Shown here in pieces: positions 45,369 to 53,924 of a stretch of DNA of 64,000 nt. The notes below the pieces were generated by a model. That model ran no database searches. It had not been told where the DNA came from and saw only the letters and a program-made list of their open reading frames with translations. Numbering within the stretch: the stretch's first letter is position 1; every line of letters begins with the position of its first letter. Made by a program: the position numbers and the translations under genes. The DNA is from Shinella sp032095155. GTDB lineage: Bacteria > Pseudomonadota > Alphaproteobacteria > Rhizobiales > Rhizobiaceae. Where the stretch lies: positions 124,001-188,000 of the forward strand of contig NZ_JBLZPK010000033.1 in assembly GCF_049199905.1 (NCBI RefSeq), in the 5' to 3' direction.

Positions 45369-45992
45369 TTAGAAACTTTTCGGAAACGCCTGGCGCAGCA
45401 GTGCCAGCGCCGTCGTGTGCAGAGCGTCTGAACGGACCGTATCGGGATTGAACGTGTCCCAGTACCAGGCGCCGTGCACGAGATAGTTCAGCCCTTCGGC
45501 CAGCGTATCGATATCCACGCCTTCGTAACCGCCCTCGCACGCCACTTCGGTGAGGAAGGCGCGGGACTGGGCGAGATAGGCCTGGTCGCTCGGCAGGCTG
45601 ATGATGCGATCGAGCTGCGTGGTCTGACGGTCACCGCCGAACAGCACCCAGACGGTGACCCAGTCGGGATGCTGGATGCGGAAATGCCGGGCGCAATCGA
45701 TGGAGGCGACAACACGCTCCGCCGCCGAAAGACCGGGTTTCCAAACGGTCTTCTGCCAGAGACTGTCGAACTGGTCGTTGAGATATTCCAGCACGGCGCG
45801 AAAAAGCTTTTCCTTCGAGCCGAAGTGGAAGACGACGAGCGCATTGGACGAGCCGATCTCGCCGGCAATGCGCTGCATGGTGACCCCGGAGATCCCCTCC
45901 TCGGCGATCAGGCGGATGGTCGTGTCGATGATGCGCTGCACGCTCGCCTGCCCGCGCAGATGCCGGCGGTCCTTGCGGCCCGTCTTGGTCAT
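45369..45992 (-). CDS. TetR-family transcriptional regulator (BetI-like)
   Basis: 207 residues from the ATG at 45992. N-terminal helix-turn-helix with IIDTTIRLIAEEGISGVTMQRIAGEIGSSNALVVFHFGSKEKLFRAVLE, then an effector domain; the pattern recalls the choline repressor BetI. A TTG at 46055 would add 21 residues; I prefer the ATG because the helix-turn-helix begins soon after it. Downstream of the amidase gene on the same strand, separated by a hairpin, so it may have its own promoter. Likely controls the amidase and PotD-like SBP. Confidence 0.87.
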   Translation of the reverse strand: MTKTGRKDRRHLRGQASVQRIIDTTIRLIAEEGISGVTMQRIAGEIGSSNALVVFHFGSKEKLFRAVLEYLNDQFDSLWQKTVWKPGLSAAERVVASIDCARHFRIQHPDWVTVWVLFGGDRQTTQLDRIISLPSDQAYLAQSRAFLTEVACEGGYEGVDIDTLAEGLNYLVHGAWYWDTFNPDTVRSDALHTTALALLRQAFPKSF

Positions 45993-46076
45993 CGGCGTCG
46001 ATGTGTCGCCGGCCTCATCGGGCGCTGTTGCAGGGGCGGCCTTCGGTGTCTTCAATGCATCATTCCAGACTCTTAA

Positions 46077-46109
46077 ACGGTCCACCGCCCTTATCGGACG
46101 GTGGACCGT
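46077..46109 (-). terminator. Hairpin after amidase gene
   Basis: Perfect 11-base arms ACGGTCCACCG / CGGTGGACCGT with an 11-base loop, 17 bases after the amidase stop, followed by TTT on the minus strand. Confidence 0.6.
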
Positions 46110-46125
46110 GCCGGTCAACGGCTTC

Positions 46126-47595
46126 TCAGATACGCGGACGGTTCGCCGCATTGCCGTACCACCCGCCGACCGCCTCCTCGAAGGCGAGGCCGGCGCGGAA
46201 GACGTCGGCATCGCGATAGGTGCGACCGACGATCTGCAGGCCGGTCGGCACGCCATTGGCGGCATGACCCGTCGGCACCGAAAGCACCGGGCAGCGGCTC
46301 ATCATGTTGAACGGCGTCGTCATGACCCAGCCGAGCGAGGGATTGACCACCTTGCCGTTGATCTCGACGGTATCCGTGGAATGGTCGAAATCGGCCGGTA
46401 CGGCGGGCAGGGCATTGGTCGGGCAGACGAGCACGTCGTAGCGATCAAGGATCGGGCCGAGCGTCTTGTACATCTCGCCGACGACCTCCAGGCTTGCGAC
46501 GAAATCCGTGGATTTCGAGGCGCGGCCGAACTCGGCGAACTGGCGGGCATAGGTAGTCATCTTGTCGCCGTGCTCGTCGAGCAGCGTCGAGAGATAGGCG
46601 CCGAAAATGTGTTCGAGATAGCCCATGCCGGCCGTGAGGATATGCGACGGCCAGCCGAGATCGACCTCCTCCACCGTCGCACCGAGCGAGCGGAAGACAT
46701 CGAGGGCGGCCAGCGTGTTCTTCTGCACGTCGGGATCGACCTCGAAGACGCCGAGATCCATGGAAAAGGCGATCTTCCAGCCCTTGATCGGCTTGTATTC
46801 CGTCGGCAGGCGCAGCTTCGGCCGGAGCGAGACGATATCGTCGGGGCTTGGACCGCACATCACGTTCTGCAACAGGATAGCATCCTTGACCGTGCGGGCC
46901 ATCGGGCCGGTATGGCAGAAGAAATCGAGGTTGAAGGGTGTGTCGTCGGGGTTGCGGCCATAGGGCGGCTTGTAGCCGACGACGCCGCAGGCCGAGGCCG
47001 GAATGCGGATCGAGCCGCCGATATCCGAGCCGGTCGCCAGCGTCGAGGTGCCGGAGGCGAGCGATGCGCCGGCCCCGCCGGACGACCCCCCGCAGGTGAA
47101 ATCCGGGTTCCACGGATTGCGCGTGACGCCCCAGAGCCGCGACCAGGTGGTGCCGGCACAGCAATATTCCGGCGTGGCGGTGCGCGCATGCACGATGCCG
47201 CCGGCCGCCATGACACGGGCGTTCATCGTCGAGGTGCGCTCCGCGATATGATCCTTGTGGATCAGCGACCCGATCGAGGTCGGCTTGCCCTTGATCTCGC
47301 TTTCGTCCTTGATGCCAACGGGCAGGCCTTCGAGAACGCCGGTGCGCGCGCCCTTGGCATATCTCGCCTCCGCCTTGCGGGCGAGATCCATCGCCTCGTC
47401 GAAATGCGTGTAGGTGAGCGCATTGACCGAGCCCTTCAGCGCCTCGGCCCGGCGGATCGTTGCCTCCATCAATTCGACGGGGGAGAGTTTTTTACGCTTG
47501 AAGAGGTCGATGGCCTCATGGGCACTGAGGTAACACAGGTCGAGATCGTCCATGGAGGGCTCCGGGGTGTGGGTTTTGTCGGCCGGGCGCATCAC
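46126..47595 (-). CDS. Amidase (amidase-signature family)
   Basis: 489 residues. The Ser-cisSer-Lys triad is visible: Lys in LPVGIKDES, and serines in CGGSSGGAGASLASG and GSDIGGSIRIPAS. Hydrolyses an amide to acid and ammonia in the cytoplasm. The GTG at 47595 overlaps the stop of the SBP gene and has GAGG seven bases upstream; an adjacent ATG at 47592 is an alternative. Co-translated with the PotD-like SBP, so its substrate is probably what that protein imports. Confidence 0.9.
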   Translation of the reverse strand: MMRPADKTHTPEPSMDDLDLCYLSAHEAIDLFKRKKLSPVELMEATIRRAEALKGSVNALTYTHFDEAMDLARKAEARYAKGARTGVLEGLPVGIKDESEIKGKPTSIGSLIHKDHIAERTSTMNARVMAAGGIVHARTATPEYCCAGTTWSRLWGVTRNPWNPDFTCGGSSGGAGASLASGTSTLATGSDIGGSIRIPASACGVVGYKPPYGRNPDDTPFNLDFFCHTGPMARTVKDAILLQNVMCGPSPDDIVSLRPKLRLPTEYKPIKGWKIAFSMDLGVFEVDPDVQKNTLAALDVFRSLGATVEEVDLGWPSHILTAGMGYLEHIFGAYLSTLLDEHGDKMTTYARQFAEFGRASKSTDFVASLEVVGEMYKTLGPILDRYDVLVCPTNALPAVPADFDHSTDTVEINGKVVNPSLGWVMTTPFNMMSRCPVLSVPTGHAANGVPTGLQIVGRTYRDADVFRAGLAFEEAVGGWYGNAANRPRI

Positions 47596-48623
47596 TTCAG
47601 CACCTCGGTCCAGATCTTCGTGTAGAGGTCGTTGACCTCCTGCGGGCAGGCCGGCGAGAACACACCCTTGGCGAGGAATTCTTCCGGCACGTCGATTTCC
47701 GGAGCGTTGCGCATGTCTTCCGGCATGAATTTTTCAGACCCCTTGATACCATTGGCATAGCGCGCATAGGCGGAGATCAGCGCGGCGTTCTCCGGGTCCA
47801 TGATGAAATTCTGGAACAGTTTTGCATTCTCGACATTCGGCGCCGTCTTCAGCACCGCGACATTGTCCATCCAGATCGGATAGCCCTCTTTCGGATAACC
47901 ATAGACGAAACGGTCGCTCTTCAGCCGCACGCGCATCGCCGCCCCGCCCCAGCTGACGCCAGCGGCATAGTCGCCGGACGTGTATTTCTCGATGCTCGGG
48001 TAATCGAGCGCGATCCACTTGTCGCGCGCCGCCGCCAGCCGGTCGCGCACCTTGCGCAGGATCGCCTTATCCGCCGTGCAGGCCCCGCCGCCTTCATGGT
48101 AGATGGCAAGCGACAGGATATCGCCCATTTCCGGAATGACATTGATCTTGCCGACTAACTCCGGCGGCGGATCGAGGAAGATCGAGGACGTGTTGGGATC
48201 GCCGGAATAGACCGATTTGTCGACCATCACGCCGGTCGTGCCCCATTGCCACGGCACGGTATAGTGCCGGCCGGGGTCGAAATCGACATTCACCCAGCGC
48301 GGATCGATATTCTTGAAATTCTCCATCTGGTCGGGGCGCGATTCCAGAAGCAGCCCCTCGTCGATCCAGATCTTCACGAAGGTCGAGGACGGCACAACGA
48401 TATCGAATTCATTGCCGCCCTGCCGGGCCTTGGCGATCGCCGTGTCGTTGGAATCGAAGTCGGTGAGCGTCACCTTGACGTCGTAGGTCTTCTCGAACTT
48501 CTTGACGAGCTCCGGATTGGTGTATTCGCCCCAGTTGTAGATATTCAGAACCCCGGCGGCCTCGGCCTGCGCAAGCGGCAGAAGCGCGAGGATCGACACG
48601 GTGGCAGTCAAAAGCAGGCGCAT
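47592..48623 (-). CDS. PotD-like periplasmic binding protein
   Basis: 343 residues with signal peptide MRLLLTATVSILALLPLAQAEA. The mature start VLNIYNWGEYTNPELVKKFEKTYDVKV is the polyamine-binding PotD/PotF pattern; PSSTFVKIWIDEGLL and WGTTGVMVDK follow. Binds a polyamine, amide or similar cation. No permease or ATPase gene is next to it. GAGGGAG precedes the start. Operon with the amidase. Confidence 0.9.
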   Translation of the reverse strand: MRLLLTATVSILALLPLAQAEAAGVLNIYNWGEYTNPELVKKFEKTYDVKVTLTDFDSNDTAIAKARQGGNEFDIVVPSSTFVKIWIDEGLLLESRPDQMENFKNIDPRWVNVDFDPGRHYTVPWQWGTTGVMVDKSVYSGDPNTSSIFLDPPPELVGKINVIPEMGDILSLAIYHEGGGACTADKAILRKVRDRLAAARDKWIALDYPSIEKYTSGDYAAGVSWGGAAMRVRLKSDRFVYGYPKEGYPIWMDNVAVLKTAPNVENAKLFQNFIMDPENAALISAYARYANGIKGSEKFMPEDMRNAPEIDVPEEFLAKGVFSPACPQEVNDLYTKIWTEVLK

Positions 48624-48867
48624 GAAAGACTCCCTCTGTTGAACGGTTCGGGAGGCCTGCCGTCAGGACAGCCGTCCTCATTGGCGCGGCAGCACCGCAC
48701 CAGCCGAAACGACCCTCGACGTCATGGCGTCCGCGGTCCGGGCTCCTCTCCCCGACCATCGGTTCCGCATTCCCCTCCCAAGGAAAGCGCTGGCGGCAGA
48801 AGAAAACAAACTGAATGGTTAGTCAAATAGCTTTTGCGACGAATGCGCCGCCGGAAGCGATCGCCCA
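48624..48867. promoter_or_regulatory. Intergenic region upstream of PotD-like operon
   Basis: 244 bases. A TTGACT hexamer on the minus strand near 48827-48832, next to AT-rich sequence, may be the -35 of the PotD-amidase operon. No clear palindrome or hidden gene is seen. Confidence 0.3.
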
Positions 48868-49182
48868 TCAGATCGTGTCGTCTCTCTGGAAAAGGGAGGC
48901 ATATCCGGCGGCCGCATCACCCGGCACGAAATGGCTGCGCATCGTGCGCCCGTCACGCTTCGTCACGCGCAGAAGATTGCGGGCGGAAAGGCCAATGAGT
49001 TCCCGCAGCACCAGCGCATGGGCAAGGCCGAGCAGACGGGCAAAGGTGCGGCTGTCGCCAGCGATTCCGAGACCGGCGGCCACGACCAGTCCCGCCTGGA
49101 TCGGTGTTAGAAGCGGATCGTCCGCCTGAAGCCTTGTGACAAGCGCCATGAAGCGCTCGACCTCAGGCAACTCGCCGCTCAC
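48868..49182 (-). CDS. Small conserved-context protein of unknown function after molybdoenzyme
   Basis: 104 residues, no membrane segment or known motif. Sequence is mostly helical and hydrophobic in the middle (LTPIQAGLVVAAGLGIAGDSRTFARLLGLAHALVLRELI), with a basic segment RVTKRDGR. The GTG start overlaps the stop of the FdhF/YdeP-like gene (GTGA), with GAGG upstream. Tight coupling suggests an accessory or maturation factor for the molybdoenzyme; not recognised. Confidence 0.72.
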   Translation of the reverse strand: MSGELPEVERFMALVTRLQADDPLLTPIQAGLVVAAGLGIAGDSRTFARLLGLAHALVLRELIGLSARNLLRVTKRDGRTMRSHFVPGDAAAGYASLFQRDDTI

Positions 49183-51491
49183 GCGGCCTCGCGCTTGCGG
49201 AACGTCACCATGATCGACTTGGAGGTCGGCGTATCGCTCTCCTCGCCGACGCTGCCGAGCGGCACCAGCACGTTGAGTTCGGGATAGTAACCGGCGATGC
49301 TGCCGCGCGGAATATCGTAGGGCACGAAGCGGAAATCGGGGGCGATACGCTCGATGCCATCGTCATGATCGCCGACGATATCCACGCGCTCACCCGCAGC
49401 CGCGCCCAGCGCCTTCAGGTCCTCGGGATGGATGAAGACGACCTGCCGCTCGCCATAGACGCCGCGATAGCGGTCGTCGAGGCCGTAGACGGTGGTGTTG
49501 TACTGGTCGTGCGAGCGGAACGTCTGGAGCGCGAAACGCCCCCCGCCGCGCTTGGCCCGCTGATGCACCGTCTCCTGCGGAAGCGATCCGGAAAAGAAGG
49601 CTGCCTTGCCCTCCGGCGTGTCCCATTCCCGGTTTGCCGCGCTGTTGCGCAGATGGAAGCCGCGCGGCTTGCGCAGACGCCTGTTGAAATCCTCGAAGCC
49701 CGGAATGGTCGCCTCGATATGATCGCGGATGCGATCGTAATCGTCGGCCAGCGCCGCCCAGTCGACCGTGCCGTTGCCAACGGTCGCCGCCGCGATGCCG
49801 GCGATGATGGCGACTTCCGACAGCAGATGCGGCGAGGCCGGGCGGTTGATGCCGGCGGAGCCGTGCACCATGCTCATGGAATCCTCGACACTGATGAGCT
49901 GCGACGTGCCGGCCGAATTGAGGTCCATCTCCGTGCGCCCGAGGCAGGGCAGGATGAAGGAGACCTCGCCCGGCATCAGATGCGAATGGTTCGGCTTGGT
50001 GGCGATGTTCACCGTCAGCTTCAGCCGGCGCAGCGCCCGTTCGACCAGCGCGCTATCCGGCGTCGCGCGGGCGAAATTGCCGCCGAGACCAATGAAGGCG
50101 TTAGCCGAGCCATCCAGCATCGCGCCGATCGCGGCGAGTACATTGTGCCCGTCCTTGCGCGGCATGGCGGTCCCGAAATGCGCTTCCAGCGCATCGAGAA
50201 AATCGGCCGGCGGCTTCTCGTTGATGCCAACGGTGCGGTCACCCTGCACGTTGGAATGGCCGCGCACCGGGCAGAGACCGGCGCCCGGCCTGCCGATATT
50301 GCCGCGCAGCAGCATGAAATTGGTGATCTCGCGGATCGTCGCCACGGAATGCAGATGCTGGGTGACGCCCATTGCCCAGGTGCAGATGACGCGATCCGCG
50401 GTCCTATAGACATCAGCCGCCCGCTCGATCTCCGCGCGGGTCAGGCCGGACTGATCCTCGATGGCGGCCCAGTCGGTCGCCGCCACGGTGGCGCGGTAGT
50501 CGTCCAGACCGACGCAATGTTCGGCGAGGAAGGCATGGTCGAGCACCGGCGGCAGGCCCATCGCAAGGGCGGCCTCCTCGGCGGCGAACACCGCCTTTGC
50601 CATGCCGCGCACCGCCGCCATGTCGCCGCCGAGCTGCGGCTGGAAATAATGGCTGGCAATGTCCGTTGCGCCGCCGCGCAGCATTTCGAGCTTGTCTTGC
50701 GGGTCGGAAAAGCGCTCCAGCCCGCGCTCGCGGATGGGATTGAACACGACGATGCGCGCGCCGCGCAGGGCCGCCCGGCGCAGGTCGCCCAGCATGCGCG
50801 GATGGTTCGTTCCGGGGTTCTGGCCGATCACGAAGATCGCGTCCGCCGCCTCGAAATCCTCCAGCAGCACGGTGCCCTTGCCGGTACCGACCGACTGGCG
50901 CAGGCCGACGCCGCTCGCCTCGTGGCACATGTTCGAGCAATCCGGGAAATTGTTGGTGCCGTAGAGCCGCACAAAGAGCTGGTAGAGATAGGCCGCCTCG
51001 TTGCTGGCGCGGCCGGAGGTGTAGAACTCGGCACGATCAGGGTTGTCGAGGCCCTTGAGGATGCCGCCGATTTCGGCGAAGGCGTCCGCCCAGGCGACCG
51101 GCAGGTATCTGTCGCTCGCCGCATCATAACGCATCGGATGGGTCAGGCGGCCGTGCAGCTCCAGCTCATAATCCGTCAGCTTGCGCAGGTCCGACACGGT
51201 GTTCGCAGCGAAGAAGGCCGGAGAAGCGCGCTTCTCCGTCGCCTCCCAGGCGACGGCCTTCACGCCGTTCTCGCAGAATTCGAAGGACGAGCCGTGTTCC
51301 GGATCGCCCCAGGCGCAGCCGGGGCAATCGAAGCCGTCGGGCTGGTTGGCCTTGAGCAGGGTGCGCGCGCCGGAGATCGGCATGCCGCTTTGCAGAAGCT
51401 GCTTGCCACAACTCTTCAACGCCCCCCAGCCGCCGGCCGCAGAGGACTTCTTTCCGATAAAAGGTGTGTTCATGCCTCCTGTATTTGCCAT
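49179..51491 (-). CDS. FdhF/YdeP family molybdopterin oxidoreductase
   Basis: 770 residues, the usual length. N-terminal DGFDCPGCAWGDPEHGSSFEFCENG holds cysteines for an iron-sulfur site; the molybdopterin domains follow (GQNPGTNHPRML, LLRGNIGRPGAGLCPVRGHSNVQGDRTVGI, C-terminal HDQYNTTVYGLDDRYRG). No Tat signal, so cytoplasmic. Formate dehydrogenase-like, but YdeP members have no proven substrate. Start taken at 51491; an ATG at 51473 has AGGAGG too close to be used well. An ATAG-N7-CTAT palindrome lies 38 bases upstream. Confidence 0.9.
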   Translation of the reverse strand: MANTGGMNTPFIGKKSSAAGGWGALKSCGKQLLQSGMPISGARTLLKANQPDGFDCPGCAWGDPEHGSSFEFCENGVKAVAWEATEKRASPAFFAANTVSDLRKLTDYELELHGRLTHPMRYDAASDRYLPVAWADAFAEIGGILKGLDNPDRAEFYTSGRASNEAAYLYQLFVRLYGTNNFPDCSNMCHEASGVGLRQSVGTGKGTVLLEDFEAADAIFVIGQNPGTNHPRMLGDLRRAALRGARIVVFNPIRERGLERFSDPQDKLEMLRGGATDIASHYFQPQLGGDMAAVRGMAKAVFAAEEAALAMGLPPVLDHAFLAEHCVGLDDYRATVAATDWAAIEDQSGLTRAEIERAADVYRTADRVICTWAMGVTQHLHSVATIREITNFMLLRGNIGRPGAGLCPVRGHSNVQGDRTVGINEKPPADFLDALEAHFGTAMPRKDGHNVLAAIGAMLDGSANAFIGLGGNFARATPDSALVERALRRLKLTVNIATKPNHSHLMPGEVSFILPCLGRTEMDLNSAGTSQLISVEDSMSMVHGSAGINRPASPHLLSEVAIIAGIAAATVGNGTVDWAALADDYDRIRDHIEATIPGFEDFNRRLRKPRGFHLRNSAANREWDTPEGKAAFFSGSLPQETVHQRAKRGGGRFALQTFRSHDQYNTTVYGLDDRYRGVYGERQVVFIHPEDLKALGAAAGERVDIVGDHDDGIERIAPDFRFVPYDIPRGSIAGYYPELNVLVPLGSVGEESDTPTSKSIMVTFRKREAA

Positions 51492-51528
51492 CCGGCGCGG
51501 CGTATCAAGGGGATGGTTGGTATGGCTT

Positions 51529-51545
51529 GATAGGAAACAACTATC
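51529..51545. promoter_or_regulatory. LysR/OxyR-type motif (GATAG-N7-CTATC)
   Basis: Perfect 5-base arms with a 7-base spacer, centred about 46 bases before the FdhF/YdeP-like start. It fits the ATAG-N7-CTAT element bound by OxyR and some other LysR proteins. Confidence 0.45.
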
Positions 51546-51557
51546 GAAACCACACCA

Positions 51558-51977
51558 TCAAAGGCCGCTCCGCATAGCAGCGGCGATCCATGCCGCATCG
51601 TCCGGCTCAATAGCAAACAGACCGAACCGCAGCTGGTAGCCCCAGTTCCCGGCCCGCGTGAAGGCGAGCTGGTCGAGAAGCGGGCGGATCGGTATCTCCG
51701 CCGCCGGCCACCAGTCGACATCCCGCCGCCAGGGCAGGAAGCCGGGCGCCATTTCCGACTGATACGGCACCCGGTCGGCAATGGTGCCGATCGCCGTGAA
51801 GGCTTGCAGTCGATCCTTGCCGCGCATGGTTTCCGCGGGCGAATAATAGATGACGGTGTCGCCGGCGGCGGTCCGCCGCAGCGGACCACTTTTGCCGTGA
51901 CAGACCTGCATGAAGCCCTGCGCGCGCCCGATGCGCACATGTTCGGCCGAAGCGACGGCAATCCAGGCGCGCACCAT
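51558..51977 (-). CDS. EVE domain protein
   Basis: 139 residues, PUA-like EVE fold. Begins MVRAWIAVASAEHVRIGRAQGFMQVCHGK, with GDTVIYYSP and WPAAEIPIRPLLDQL further on. EVE/YTH-related pockets bind modified bases in RNA or DNA; the cellular target here is unknown. Three bases after the VOC gene, so same transcript. Confidence 0.88.
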   Translation of the reverse strand: MVRAWIAVASAEHVRIGRAQGFMQVCHGKSGPLRRTAAGDTVIYYSPAETMRGKDRLQAFTAIGTIADRVPYQSEMAPGFLPWRRDVDWWPAAEIPIRPLLDQLAFTRAGNWGYQLRFGLFAIEPDDAAWIAAAMRSGL

Positions 51978-51980
51978 GGC

Positions 51981-52349
51981 TCAGCCTCCATCCGTGACGG
52001 TGTAGACGCGCAGGCGATGCCCGTCGGGATCGGTGGCGACGAAGCTGCGGCCGAAATCCAGCGCCGTCGGCGGCATCAGGATCGTAGCACCATTGGCGCG
52101 CCATTCGGCATGCCATCGATCGACCTCAGCGGCGCTGTCGACCTTGAAGCCGATCTCCGATCCGCCGCCCGAAACCGAGGGTGCCGGCTCGACCCCTTCC
52201 CGGCACCACAGGCCGAGGCCGAGACCGGATTTAAGGACGAAGATGACGAAAGTCGGGCTCGCCTCGACCGGCTTCTGGGCGAGGATGCGTTCGTAATAGC
52301 GGCCGCTCTCGGCCGCGTCCTTTACGTAAAGAAGAATGCTGTTGGACAT
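51981..52349 (-). CDS. VOC/glyoxalase-fold protein
   Basis: 122 residues, one vicinal-oxygen-chelate domain: SNSILLYVKDAAESGRYYERIL at the start and FVATDPDGHRLRVYTV at the end. May be a metal enzyme or a binding protein for a toxic compound. AGGAGA precedes the start. A palindrome shared with the WYL regulator promoter lies 45-65 bases upstream. Confidence 0.86.
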   Translation of the reverse strand: MSNSILLYVKDAAESGRYYERILAQKPVEASPTFVIFVLKSGLGLGLWCREGVEPAPSVSGGGSEIGFKVDSAAEVDRWHAEWRANGATILMPPTALDFGRSFVATDPDGHRLRVYTVTDGG

Positions 52350-52393
52350 GGTGTTCTCCTGTCTTGATTGGATAGGAGAAAGCTAACACCGTA

Positions 52394-52414
52394 TGCTGTC
52401 AGTTTCTGGCAGCA
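52394..52414. promoter_or_regulatory. WYL-regulator operator candidate 1
   Basis: Arms TGCTGTCAG / CTGGCAGCA (one mismatch), 3-base spacer, between the regulator stop and the VOC start. A matching element lies at 53134. Confidence 0.5.
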
Positions 52415-53110
52415 TCATGCGCCGCGCAGCGTAATTCCCTCGGCTTCGCGCCATGCCCGCAGCATGGCCTGCCGCCGCCTCGGATAGCGGATATCCAGCA
52501 CGTCGGCCGTTTCGATCCGGTCGGTGCGGAAATGGCGGAAACTCTCGCGCAATTCGCACCAGCCGATGACCACGCGGGCATGATCGAAGAAGGAGAGCGC
52601 GAAGGGCCAGATGGTGCGGGCCGAGGCTTCGCCGGACCCGCTGCGATAGGTGATAGCAAGCTTGCGCTCCATGCGGATCGCCTTGCGCAGCAGCACGACA
52701 TCGATGCTGTCATCGGGAAGCTTTGCGCCCGGCCCGACCAGAAGCGGCGACGTATCCAGCTCGTTGCGCAGGTCGGCCGGCAGCACAGCGGCGATCCTTG
52801 CCAGCGCATTGCGCGCGGCACCGCTCAGATGGCTGTCGGCCCGGTCGGCGACCCAGCGGGTGCCGAGCACCAGCGCCTCGATCTCCTCGGCGGAAAACAT
52901 CAACGGCGGCAGAAGGAAGCCGGGCCTCAGCACATAGCCGACGCCCGGCTCGCCCTCGATATCGGCGCCCTGCGCCTGAAGGCTGGCAATATCGCGGTAG
53001 AGCGTGCGCAGGCTCACCCCCGTCTCCTCCGCCAGCGCCTTGCCGCTGACCGGCCGGCGATGGAGGCGCAGGGCTTGCAGGAGATCGAAAAGGCGCTCGG
53101 ATCGGGACAT
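52415..53110 (-). CDS. YafY-type WYL-domain transcriptional regulator
   Basis: 231 residues. N-terminal DeoR-like helix-turn-helix MSRSERLFDLLQALRLHRRPVSGKALAEETGVSLRTLYRDIASL, then a WYL domain (residues 140-220) that senses a ligand or nucleic acid. Divided from the VOC-EVE genes by a short gap holding an operator candidate; a second candidate lies before its own start. It probably represses both. Confidence 0.9.
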   Translation of the reverse strand: MSRSERLFDLLQALRLHRRPVSGKALAEETGVSLRTLYRDIASLQAQGADIEGEPGVGYVLRPGFLLPPLMFSAEEIEALVLGTRWVADRADSHLSGAARNALARIAAVLPADLRNELDTSPLLVGPGAKLPDDSIDVVLLRKAIRMERKLAITYRSGSGEASARTIWPFALSFFDHARVVIGWCELRESFRHFRTDRIETADVLDIRYPRRRQAMLRAWREAEGITLRGA

Positions 53111-53127
53111 GACGCCAGTCTATAGAA

Positions 53128-53160
53128 GAGGCCTGCCGCCAGAAAGTGGCAGCAGGCCTC
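53128..53160 (-). terminator. Long hairpin after sugar-ABC operon, overlapping WYL operator candidate 2
   Basis: Arms GAGGCCTGC / GCAGGCCTC plus GCCA / TGGC with one mismatch, 5-base loop, 10 bases after the ATPase stop. Inside it, TGCCGCCAG-AAA-GTGGCAGCA (53134-53154) matches the element at 52394, so the site may end one operon and bind the regulator of the next. Only TTCT follows, no long U-run. Confidence 0.5.
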
Positions 53161-53169
53161 AAACGAACC

Positions 53170-53913
53170 TCAGTTCAGGCCGGTGATCATCGAGACGATT
53201 TCGTTCTTGTTCGTCTCGGCCGTGTTGCGGATGCCGATCTGCTTGCCGCGGCGCAGGACGCAGATGCGGTCCGACAGCTTGAACACCTGATCGAGGCTGT
53301 GGCTGATGATCAGCACGCCGATATTGCGCGATTTCAGCGACTGAACGATCGCCTCCACCTTGGCCGTCTCGGCAACGCCAAGCGCCGCCGTCGGCTCGTC
53401 GAGCAGGATGAGCTTGCTCGCCCAGCGCGTCGCCCGCGCAATCGCCACGCCCTGCCGCTGGCCGCCGGAGAGGTCGCGGATCGTCGCATGGGCCGAGGGG
53501 ATGCGCACATCCAGCTCCTTCACCAGCTTTTCCGTCTCGGAAATCATGGTGCGCCGGTCGAGCAGGCCGAAGCGGTTCACCGGCTCGCGGCCGAGGAACA
53601 TGTTCATATAGACGGTCTGCTGATCGGCGAGCGCGAGGTCCTGATAGACCACCTCGATGCCATGGGCACGCGCCATGCTGGCGCTCGCCATCGACACCGT
53701 CTCGCCCTCGATTGTGATCGAGCCCGAGGTCGGCGCGTAGACGCCGGAGACGATCTTGATCAGCGTCGACTTGCCGGCGCCATTATCGCCGACGAGCGCC
53801 ACGATCTCGCCCGGATGGATATCGAGCGAAAAATTCTCGATGGCCGTGACGGCACCGAAGCTCTTGCGGATATCCTTGAGGACGAGGACGGGTTCGGAAG
53901 ATGAGGTCTGCAT
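53170..53913 (-). CDS. Sugar-type ABC transporter ATP-binding protein (single domain, FrcA-like)
   Basis: 247 residues, one ATPase domain rather than the two of RbsA. Walker A GDNGAGKST, signature LSGGQRQGVAIARA, Walker B LILLDEPTAALG. Energises the RbsC-type permease at 55136. AGGAG precedes the start. Last gene of the operon beginning at the ROK regulator. Confidence 0.92.
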   Translation of the reverse strand: MQTSSSEPVLVLKDIRKSFGAVTAIENFSLDIHPGEIVALVGDNGAGKSTLIKIVSGVYAPTSGSITIEGETVSMASASMARAHGIEVVYQDLALADQQTVYMNMFLGREPVNRFGLLDRRTMISETEKLVKELDVRIPSAHATIRDLSGGQRQGVAIARATRWASKLILLDEPTAALGVAETAKVEAIVQSLKSRNIGVLIISHSLDQVFKLSDRICVLRRGKQIGIRNTAETNKNEIVSMITGLN

Positions 53914-53924
53914 CGCGCGTACTC

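Noticed and set aside
45655..47625. 656-codon plus-strand open frame across TetR and amidase genes
   Set aside because: Antisense to two genes with clear motifs; no start context.
49365..51530. 721-codon open frame on the plus strand
   Set aside because: Antisense to the FdhF/YdeP-like gene, Arg/Ala/His-rich low-complexity composition, no motif or ribosome site; an effect of high GC.
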